This document shows, piece after piece, positions 35,139-42,307 of a stretch of 64,000 bases of DNA (the first letter of the stretch is position 1; every line of letters starts with the position of its first letter). The stretch is taken from positions 6,058-70,057 of the forward strand of contig CAYGDP010000021.1 in NCBI GenBank assembly GCA_964348665.1, written 5' to 3'. The position numbers and the translations under genes were made by a program. Below the pieces are notes generated by a model, which saw nothing but the letters and a program-made list of their open reading frames with translations, did no database searches and was not told the origin of the DNA. Origin of the DNA: CAYGDP01 sp964348665 (lineage in GTDB: Bacteria > Verrucomicrobiota > Verrucomicrobiia > Palsa-1439 > CAYGDP01).

Positions 35139-35156
35139 GGTTAAAGCGTTAAATAG
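35139..35156. repeat. GGTTAAAGCGTTAAAT junction repeat
   Basis: Same 18-base pattern as 37801-37818 (GGTTAAAACGTTAAAT) just after tatD. Confidence 0.55.
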
Positions 35157-35245
35157 AAAACTAGCTTCATCGGTTTCCTGTCTCCCATCACCATGCACTA
35201 TCCTTGCAAGTTCCGCCTTCCTCTGCCATATTGCGCCCGCTCAAA

Positions 35246-36604
35246 ATGAAACCGACCGATCTGCGCGGGATACTGCAATACGTACCGCATTTTCGAGACA
35301 AAGTGTTCGTGGTCGCCGTCAACGGCGAGATTGTTGCGCACGAGAACTTTGCAAACATACTGCTCGACGTGGCGGTGCTTCGCTCGCTGAATATCCGCGT
35401 GGTGCTTGTCCACGGCGCATCCCAACAAATCAACGAACTCGCCAAGAAAGGCGGCGTGACGGTCACCAACGCCGACGGCACCGGCGTGACCGACGCGGCG
35501 ACGCTCAATCTGGCCATTACCGCGTCGAATCAGCTCACGCACGATATTCTCGAAGGTCTCTCCGCCAACGATCTTCGCGCGGCGCACGCCAACGCGATCA
35601 AAGCCAGCCCACTGGGTATTCTGCACGGCATAGACTATCTACGAACAGGGCGCGTGGAGCGTGTTGACATCGAACTGCTGACAACGCTCATCAATACCGG
35701 CATCATCCCGGTTGTTCCACCGCTTGGATTCGACGACAACGGCAACACGTACCGCATTAACTCCGACGCCGTTGCGGTCGAGATCGCGGCATCGCTTCGG
35801 GCGGTAAAAATACTCTTTCTAACCAATCGTGACGGAATCGAGATGAAGGGTGAAGTATTGCGGCAGATCGCGGCCAGCGAACTGGAATCGAATTTGCATG
35901 GTCATCGTGACTGGTTCAAGACGCCTTCATTTTCCAATGCCGAACACGCCACACGCGCGTGCAAGCGTGGAGTTCAGCGGGTCCATATCATCAACGGCCG
36001 TGTCGAAGAGGGGTTGCTCGCAGAGGTCTTCTCCAACGAAGGTGTCGGCTCGCTTGTATATGCCAACGAGTATCAGTCCATTCGACGCGCAATGAAGAAG
36101 GACATTCGCGCCATTCTCTCGCTCACCCGCCAGTCGGTCGAAAGCGACGAATTGATCAAGCGCACGCGCGCGGCTCTCGAAAAACAACTCGGCGATTACT
36201 ATATCTTTGAAACCGACCATAACGTTGTTGGCTGCATCGCGCTGCACCCGTATCCGGAAAACAATCGCGCGGAGCTGGCGTGCCTCAATGTCAGCGCGGT
36301 ACACGAGAACCAAGGGATTGGGACGAAACTTTGCGCGTTTGCCGAACAACGCGCCCGCGAACAGGGATTTTCACTGTTATTTTGTCTCTCCACACAGGCG
36401 TTCACGTATTTCACCCAAAAACTCGGCTTCCGCGAGGGGGTACCGGATGATCTGCCCCCAACGCGCCGCGATCGCTACGAACAGAGCGGGCGCAACTCAA
36501 AAGTTTTGATCAAATCCATTGCTTCGGAGAATGGAGCGGCGATTCATCCCGCCGGAATCAGCGCTGCTTCTCGGCGAGAGCCAATCCCTGCGGAAACGAA
36601 ATGA
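35246..36604 (+). CDS. argA: N-acetylglutamate synthase (ArgA-type)
   Basis: 452-residue enzyme catalysing the first step of arginine synthesis, transferring acetyl from acetyl-CoA to glutamate. Seen: an amino-acid-kinase-like N-terminal domain (residues 15-290, with VVLVHGASQQIN and PVVPPLGFDDNGNTYRINSDAVA, quoted in part) that binds arginine for feedback control, and a GNAT domain (about 300-440) with the acetyl-CoA loop ENQGIGTKLCAFAEQ. The start at 35246 gives the family N-terminus MKPTDLRGILQ. Its stop overlaps the next ATG by four bases. A C-terminal tail of about 35 residues is not conserved in form. Confidence 0.9.
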   Translation: MKPTDLRGILQYVPHFRDKVFVVAVNGEIVAHENFANILLDVAVLRSLNIRVVLVHGASQQINELAKKGGVTVTNADGTGVTDAATLNLAITASNQLTHDILEGLSANDLRAAHANAIKASPLGILHGIDYLRTGRVERVDIELLTTLINTGIIPVVPPLGFDDNGNTYRINSDAVAVEIAASLRAVKILFLTNRDGIEMKGEVLRQIAASELESNLHGHRDWFKTPSFSNAEHATRACKRGVQRVHIINGRVEEGLLAEVFSNEGVGSLVYANEYQSIRRAMKKDIRAILSLTRQSVESDELIKRTRAALEKQLGDYYIFETDHNVVGCIALHPYPENNRAELACLNVSAVHENQGIGTKLCAFAEQRAREQGFSLLFCLSTQAFTYFTQKLGFREGVPDDLPPTRRDRYEQSGRNSKVLIKSIASENGAAIHPAGISAASRREPIPAETK

Positions 36605-37806
36605 AAGCTGTCTCCGCACTTTCCACAAATCACGACTGGGAAAAATCGTTGGCGACAGTATTGTCGCAGGCGAAAACGGAATTTGGCGGCGCGCCGGCGG
36701 ATTTGGCGTTGTTATTTATCTCGTCAACTTTCGCCGAAAACTTCCAGAATATCGTCTCTCGCGTTCGCGAAGAAACGAGCGCCAAGCTGTTGGCGGGATG
36801 TTCCGGGTGGGGGATCATCGGCCAAGGGCGTGAAGTCGAGGCGCAATCAGCAATTTCGCTGATGTTGCTGTCATTGCCCGATTCGACGTTGACGCCGTTT
36901 CATTTTACGCAGGAAGCAGTCGAGGAAGCCGATGACGCGCTCTATTGGCACAACGAAACGGGTGTGGCGCATGATGCGGCGAATTTCTGGATGCTCTTCG
37001 CCGATCCATTTACCATGGACACCGATACCCTGGTCACGCAACTCAACGATGCGTATCCGCAGCGGCCGATTGTAGGCGGAATGGCCAGTGGCGATTTCAG
37101 CAGCCGCCAAACGCACCTATTTCTGGATGATAAAGTTCTCGACCACGGCGGGGTCGGGATCGCCGTTGGCGGCGCAACGACGTTACGGACGGTTGTCGCA
37201 CAGGGATGTTTGCCAATCGGCGATCCGCACATCATTACCAAGGTCGAGCGCAACGTCATCCTTGGACTTTCATCCAAGCCGGCGTACCAGGTCCTTGGCG
37301 AAACATTTCAGCAACTTACGCCCGAAGTGCAGGAACGAGCGCAACGGAATCTTTTTGTCGGATTGGTGGTGAACGAATACCAAGAGGATTACAAGCGGGG
37401 AGATTTTTTGATTCGAAACATCATGGGTGTGGATCCTAACATGGGCGCGTTGGCGGTGGGCGCGCTGCCGCGAGTAGGGCAAACAATGCAGTTTCAGCTT
37501 CGCGACCCGGAGTCAGCAGACCAAGACCTTCGCGAATTACTCGAAAGCGAAGTGAAAACCGAGCCGACCTCGGGAAGGCCAATCGCGGGTCTGCTTTGCT
37601 GTTGCAACGGGCGCGGAAAAGGATTGTTTGGCGCGGCGAATCACGATGCCGGATTGGTAGCCGAAAAACTCGGCGCAATGCCGTTGACCGGCTTCTTTTG
37701 CAACGGTGAAATTGGACCGGTTGGACCGAAAAATTATTTGCATGGATACACCGCGTCGCTGGCGTTGCTTGTTCCGAAGACAGACGTTGAACCGTTGAAA
37801 GGTTAA
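36601..37806 (+). CDS. FIST-domain sensory protein
   Basis: 401 residues. Seen: FIST N domain (residues 25-210) with LAGCSGWGIIGQGREVE and the FIST C domain (225-385) with FFCNGEIGPVG near the end, the recognised FIST arrangement. The family is thought to bind small ligands such as amino acids in signal-transduction proteins; here it stands alone, without a fused kinase or methyl-accepting domain. ATGA overlap with argA suggests joint expression and perhaps an amino-acid-related role, but that is inference. The stop lies within an AT-rich repeat. Confidence 0.88.
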   Translation: MKAVSALSTNHDWEKSLATVLSQAKTEFGGAPADLALLFISSTFAENFQNIVSRVREETSAKLLAGCSGWGIIGQGREVEAQSAISLMLLSLPDSTLTPFHFTQEAVEEADDALYWHNETGVAHDAANFWMLFADPFTMDTDTLVTQLNDAYPQRPIVGGMASGDFSSRQTHLFLDDKVLDHGGVGIAVGGATTLRTVVAQGCLPIGDPHIITKVERNVILGLSSKPAYQVLGETFQQLTPEVQERAQRNLFVGLVVNEYQEDYKRGDFLIRNIMGVDPNMGALAVGALPRVGQTMQFQLRDPESADQDLRELLESEVKTEPTSGRPIAGLLCCCNGRGKGLFGAANHDAGLVAEKLGAMPLTGFFCNGEIGPVGPKNYLHGYTASLALLVPKTDVEPLKG

Positions 37807-37818
37807 AACGTTAAATGG
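37801..37818. repeat. GGTTAAAACGTTAAAT junction repeat supplying stop and start
   Basis: Contains the FIST stop (37804-37806) and the ATG of the cyclophilin-like gene (37815). Confidence 0.6.
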
Positions 37819-38192
37819 GACAGAGAATACGAATTATTGCGGGCAAGGTGACGCTCGATGCCGAGCTGAATGATTCCAAGACCGCGCAGCTCATTGGCGC
37901 CGCATTGCCCATCGAGGCGAGCGCGAACACTTGGGGAGACGAAATCTATTTTGCCATTGCCGTCAAAATGGGAGCGGACAATCCCAAGGAAGTTGTCCAA
38001 ATCGGCGACCTCGGCTATTGGCCGGTCGGCCATGCCTTCTGCATCTTCTTCGGTCCGACACCCGCTAGTCGCAACGCCGAGGAAATCCGCCCCGCGAGCG
38101 CCGTTAACATTGTAGGCCGAGTCTTAGGAGACGCGAGAAAATTAAAAGTCGTTGGCGATGGCGAGCCGGTTACGTTAGAATCCGCAAAGTAA
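37815..38192 (+). CDS. Cyclophilin-like-fold protein (TM1367/COG2164-type)
   Basis: 125-residue single-domain protein. Seen: beta-rich pattern with AQLIGAALPIEASANTWGDEIYF (in part), VQIGDLGYWPVGHAFCIFFGPTP, which matches the small cyclophilin-like family that resembles prolyl isomerases structurally but lacks a proven activity. The start lies nine bases after the FIST stop inside an AT-rich repeat, so no ribosome site is visible. Followed 15 bases later by a Gfo/Idh gene. Confidence 0.85.
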   Translation: MGQRIRIIAGKVTLDAELNDSKTAQLIGAALPIEASANTWGDEIYFAIAVKMGADNPKEVVQIGDLGYWPVGHAFCIFFGPTPASRNAEEIRPASAVNIVGRVLGDARKLKVVGDGEPVTLESAK

Positions 38193-38207
38193 TACCAAGG
38201 AGAGTCC

Positions 38208-39215
38208 ATGAAAGACAAAGTTCGAGTGGCGTTTGTGGGGAGCGGCGGGATTGCGCGATCGCATCTGGAAGGGCTGGTGAAATTTCCCGATGTGGAGCTG
38301 GTCGGTTTCTGCGATGTGCGCGCCGAGACGGCCGCCGAGACGATCCAGAAATTCGCGCCCAAGGCGGCGATGTTTGGCACCGCAGTCGAGGTGATGGACG
38401 CGACCAAGCCCGATGCGGTGTATCTCTGCCTGCCGCCGTTCGGTCACGGCGAAGCCGAGCGCGAGGCGATCAAACGCAAAATCCCGTTCTTTGTCGAGAA
38501 ACCCATTCACCTCGATTACAACGACGCGAAAGAGATCTCCGCGTTGGTGGACAAGAAAAATCTTCTGACGTGTGTCGGCTATATGAATCGGTATCGGCGC
38601 GGTGTCCAGCGTGTTCGCGAGCTGGCGCGCAAGGACAAGCCGATTCTTGTGCATGGCGGTTGGATTGGCGGTACGCCAAAACCGCCACCGGGCGTGACAA
38701 ACATCTGGTCGTGGTGGGTGACGAAGGAAAAGAGCGGCGGCCAATTGCACGAGCAAAGCACCCACACATTCGACATCGCGCGGTATCTTTGCGGTGATGC
38801 GAAAGAGGTGTATACGGTCGCTGCGCGAGGGTTTGTCAAAGACGTTGCGGGATACACGAACGATGATGCGAGTCATTGTGTCATCCGGTTCAAGAGCGGC
38901 GCGATTGCCGACATCTATTCGTCCTGTTCGACGAACCAAGGTGGCGGCATCAACCTGAACGTGTATGGTGGACAATTCTGCGCAAAATTTACGGGTTGGG
39001 AACATTCGGTCAAAATCGAGCGATCAAAGATTGAGAGCGAGGAAATCAAGGGGGAGGAGAAAATCTTTGAGATCGAAGATCGAGTATTTATTGACGCCGT
39101 GAAACGGAACGACAAGAAAGCGCCCTTGAGCAACTATGCCGATGGCCTGAAGACATTGCGATTGACCCTCGCTGCCAACGAATCCATCGTGACGGGCAAA
39201 CCAGTGGCGTTATAG
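38208..39215 (+). CDS. Gfo/Idh/MocA-family oxidoreductase
   Basis: 335 residues, cytoplasmic. Seen: Rossmann motif VAFVGSGGIARSHLEG, the catalytic EKP in FFVEKPIHLD, MNRYRRGVQRVREL, and HEQSTHTFDIARYL near the substrate site. AAGGAGAG stands six bases before the ATG. Third oxidoreductase of this family in the window; substrate probably a sugar or inositol derivative, no further hint nearby. Confidence 0.92.
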   Translation: MKDKVRVAFVGSGGIARSHLEGLVKFPDVELVGFCDVRAETAAETIQKFAPKAAMFGTAVEVMDATKPDAVYLCLPPFGHGEAEREAIKRKIPFFVEKPIHLDYNDAKEISALVDKKNLLTCVGYMNRYRRGVQRVRELARKDKPILVHGGWIGGTPKPPPGVTNIWSWWVTKEKSGGQLHEQSTHTFDIARYLCGDAKEVYTVAARGFVKDVAGYTNDDASHCVIRFKSGAIADIYSSCSTNQGGGINLNVYGGQFCAKFTGWEHSVKIERSKIESEEIKGEEKIFEIEDRVFIDAVKRNDKKAPLSNYADGLKTLRLTLAANESIVTGKPVAL

Positions 39216-39261
39216 GGGCCTCCCGTCGTAATAAAGCAGGCCGCCGAGTTCATTTCAGGAT

Positions 39262-39360
39262 TGTAGCGGCGCTCTGTGAGCGCCGATATAATTATTCCGT
39301 CGGTCATCCGCCTTCGTCCGCTTCAGTGGACTTCGGCGCGATCAATAGACCGACGCTACA
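39262..39360. repeat. REP-like palindromic element, about 99 bp
   Basis: Outer perfect inverted repeat TGTAGCG (39262-39268) / CGCTACA (39354-39360), an internal hairpin GGCGCTC-TGT-GAGCGCC (39268-39284) and a second around TCCGCCTTCGTCC/GGACTTCGGCG. Lies between convergent genes. Confidence 0.8.
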
Positions 39361-39362
39361 GA

Positions 39363-42248
39363 TTATCGGCGTTTGAGTTCTGCGAGAGCCGCTTGAGCGC
39401 GGTCGTAACGCGGATAATCTTTCGCCAATTTGCGTAGCACGGATTCGGCGCGCGCGCGGTCGCCTTTGGCAGCGGCGAGTTGACCGTCTAGAAGGCGCAC
39501 TTCTGGCGCGTTGGGGCGCAACTTGATGGCGCGAGCGACCCAAGGCGCGGCCGCATCTGGTTGTTTGATGGCAAGATTCAAAACGGCGAGGGTCGTGATC
39601 GGCCAGAGTTCGTTAGGATTTTGCGCCGATGCCTTTTCCAGTTGTTTGATTTGCAATTTCGGATCACGCGCGTTCTGCGCCTGAAACATATGCCAGCGCA
39701 TCCGCGCGTTCCGGGCAAACGGATTTTCCGGGTCCATCGCCAGCGTCTTCTGCGAAAAGTCCGCGGCAGCATCCCATTGATTTTCATCGGCCGCAAACGT
39801 CGCTTGCATGGCGAATTGTTGCGCGCGAAACATTTCGTCGGCTTTCTTCCGGGATGCATCGTCCGGAAAACGAACGCGCGACCAGGGTTTTTGCTTTCGT
39901 TGAATAAAAATCTGAATGTTTTGCTGAATCGTTGGCCGCCATCGTACCTTTGGAGTTCCGAACTCGACAAACGGAAACCTGTCGGTGTTCAGACGGGCAT
40001 TAGTTGTCGAGCGATCGTTTGGAGTGATTTCGAAGAGAAACGTCCCGAGAAGCCGGTAGGGGTCGGCCAGGCCGATGTCTTGAAGGTCGGCGTGAACGCG
40101 CGGTTCTCGAAGCCGAGCGGTAAATTTCTCGAAATCCAACTCGATGGGTTTCTCCGAGCCGATCAGGATCGAGTCCGCGCCTGTAAACCACGCGGTCACA
40201 TGGGGGAAGACGCTGGCGAATGAGTTGAGGATGGAATTGTAGTGATCGGTGCCGACTTCGTAGAGAGGGATCCACTGGCACATCAGCCCGCCGTCGTTGA
40301 GCCGCGCTTTGGCCGTGAGAAAATGTTCTCGTGTAAAAAGATTGGCCGCCCCTGCAACGATTGGCTCGAGCGGGTCGGACGTGACGATGTCATAGCGATG
40401 ATTAGTGAGGAGCAGATGATTGCGGCCGTCGTTGAGAATCAAGTGCAAGCGCGAATCATCGAGCACGCGGCGGTTTTCTTCCGCAAAAAATCGGGCGCAA
40501 TCGGCGACCAACGGCTCGAACTCCGCCACGTCCATTCGATTGACAGGATGCGCAGCCAGTCCCGACACGGTAAGTCCGCCGCCGAGGCCAAGGTTGAATA
40601 CATCCTTTGGATTTGGGTGCAATAGGGCGGGGATATGGCCGAGCATTCTTCCGATGCGACGATCGGTTTCGTCATTGGAGATCTCGGTCTTGCCGTCCAC
40701 GCGGAACATGCGGGAGACGCCGTCCACTTCTACCACGGCGACCGTGGCTGTTTTTCCTTCCGCATAATACAGAACACTGTCGTCCGAGAGACTTTGGTCA
40801 ATCTTCACCAGTTTGCCATCCAGATAGTTTTGCGGCTGCATGTAAATGCCCGCGGAGAGAAGGGTCTGGTTCCAAGGAGGTTTTGCTCCGATGAGTCCTG
40901 CGGCGATCGATAGACATCCCATCGTTACCGCCATGCGCCTGCGCTTCGACCATGCCGTTGTCATCCCCAGAGTGATCGCGCCCACCGCGCATAACAGTGT
41001 GGCGAGCAAATAAAAACTAATCTGCATTCCAAAGAATGGCAGGAGGACGAAACCTCCAACAACGCTGCCAAAGATCGCGCCGACCGTATTGGCGGCATAA
41101 ATCGCTCCAACCCAATGGCCGAGGGATTCCGTGGCGCGGATTTGCAATTTGGCGACGATTGGGAAAGTTGCTCCGAACAGCAGGGTTGGCAACGCCATCA
41201 ACACAATCGAGATTACGATTTTCGCAGCGGTGTCCCCCGCCCAGCTCATTCCGAACATCGTCAGTTGCCGCAAGTATTGTGTCGGAAGCCATTCCACCAT
41301 CCAAACCATTCCAGCGACGACAGCTCCATTTGCGAGTAGGATGAGTCCGAACCAGCCGATCAGTCCTCGCGTGGTGTCCACCCATCGCCGGGCGATGGCG
41401 GCTCCGGCGGCGATTCCGGTGAGAAAAGTGGCGAGCATCACAGTGAACGCATACGTCGTGCTTCCGAAAACCATCAGGAGAACGCGAACGCAAACCACTT
41501 CCAGCGCCAGAGCTGCAAACCCGGAAATGAAATAAGCTGTCATCACTAGGCGAGGAGATGCGATTTCGTCCCGGTTGGGAACATTCGACTCGGGCGGGTC
41601 AGGCTCGTGCTTGGAAATATCGGGTATCGTGCTGGCTCGTGACCAAGACCAACCGATGCCGCCGATGATTGCGTTGAGGGTGACGGCGAGCAGATTGGTG
41701 CCTGTTGTGCCGAGATTCGGAATGAAAGCGAACCCGCAAAGCACCGTGCCCGCTACTCCGCCAAACGTGTTGATGGCGTAGAGCGAGCCGAGTTGCGAGC
41801 CGGACTGGCTCGGTTGAGCAACGATGTATTTGCCGAGCGCGGGTAACGTTCCCCCCATCAACGCTGTGGGAAGCACCAGAAACGCAAACGACGCGAAAAA
41901 CCTGACCGTGACCAACCAGAATCCAGTTCCGTCGGTCGCTTGATATACGGCGCGGTACAACGGGGTGACGAACTGGAGAAAAAACGGGAAAAGCAATGCC
42001 AGTGCGCCGATCCCAAACTCCAAAATCGCATAGACTTGAAGCGGATTCCTTTTGCTGCGGTCAATCCATCGTCCGACGAAATAACTTCCCAGCGCGAGGC
42101 CGGCCATGAACGCGCAAAGCACCGTTGTGGTTGCCTGGACCGTGTTACCAAAAACCAGCGTCAGTTGGCGCACCCAGAGCACTTCGTAAATCAGGGCGCT
42201 TACTCCCGAGATAAAAAAAAGCAGAAGGATCTGCGCGTTCCGTTGCAT
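39363..42248 (-). CDS. MFS-like/spermidine-synthase-like/TPR fusion protein A
   Basis: 961 residues in three parts: transporter-like membrane region with about twelve helices (1-470), a spermidine-synthase-fold domain (about 530-760) with the SAM/dcSAM motif NLGLGGGLTVSGLAAHP and SDPLEPIVAGAANLF, and C-terminal TPRs (about 810-960). The catalytic Asp region of true spermidine synthases (DAY/D-E-P) is changed to SDPLEP, so product identity is uncertain. Inner-membrane location. A close paralogue lies 59 bases upstream on the same strand. Such fused proteins are frequent in PVC and Deltaproteobacteria. Confidence 0.85.
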   Translation of the reverse strand: MQRNAQILLLFFISGVSALIYEVLWVRQLTLVFGNTVQATTTVLCAFMAGLALGSYFVGRWIDRSKRNPLQVYAILEFGIGALALLFPFFLQFVTPLYRAVYQATDGTGFWLVTVRFFASFAFLVLPTALMGGTLPALGKYIVAQPSQSGSQLGSLYAINTFGGVAGTVLCGFAFIPNLGTTGTNLLAVTLNAIIGGIGWSWSRASTIPDISKHEPDPPESNVPNRDEIASPRLVMTAYFISGFAALALEVVCVRVLLMVFGSTTYAFTVMLATFLTGIAAGAAIARRWVDTTRGLIGWFGLILLANGAVVAGMVWMVEWLPTQYLRQLTMFGMSWAGDTAAKIVISIVLMALPTLLFGATFPIVAKLQIRATESLGHWVGAIYAANTVGAIFGSVVGGFVLLPFFGMQISFYLLATLLCAVGAITLGMTTAWSKRRRMAVTMGCLSIAAGLIGAKPPWNQTLLSAGIYMQPQNYLDGKLVKIDQSLSDDSVLYYAEGKTATVAVVEVDGVSRMFRVDGKTEISNDETDRRIGRMLGHIPALLHPNPKDVFNLGLGGGLTVSGLAAHPVNRMDVAEFEPLVADCARFFAEENRRVLDDSRLHLILNDGRNHLLLTNHRYDIVTSDPLEPIVAGAANLFTREHFLTAKARLNDGGLMCQWIPLYEVGTDHYNSILNSFASVFPHVTAWFTGADSILIGSEKPIELDFEKFTARLREPRVHADLQDIGLADPYRLLGTFLFEITPNDRSTTNARLNTDRFPFVEFGTPKVRWRPTIQQNIQIFIQRKQKPWSRVRFPDDASRKKADEMFRAQQFAMQATFAADENQWDAAADFSQKTLAMDPENPFARNARMRWHMFQAQNARDPKLQIKQLEKASAQNPNELWPITTLAVLNLAIKQPDAAAPWVARAIKLRPNAPEVRLLDGQLAAAKGDRARAESVLRKLAKDYPRYDRAQAALAELKRR

Positions 42249-42307
42249 GGCTTAGAGCGTTGACTGTATCGTGAGTCGGCAAAATCAGCAAGCGCAAGCG
42301 AGACGGA

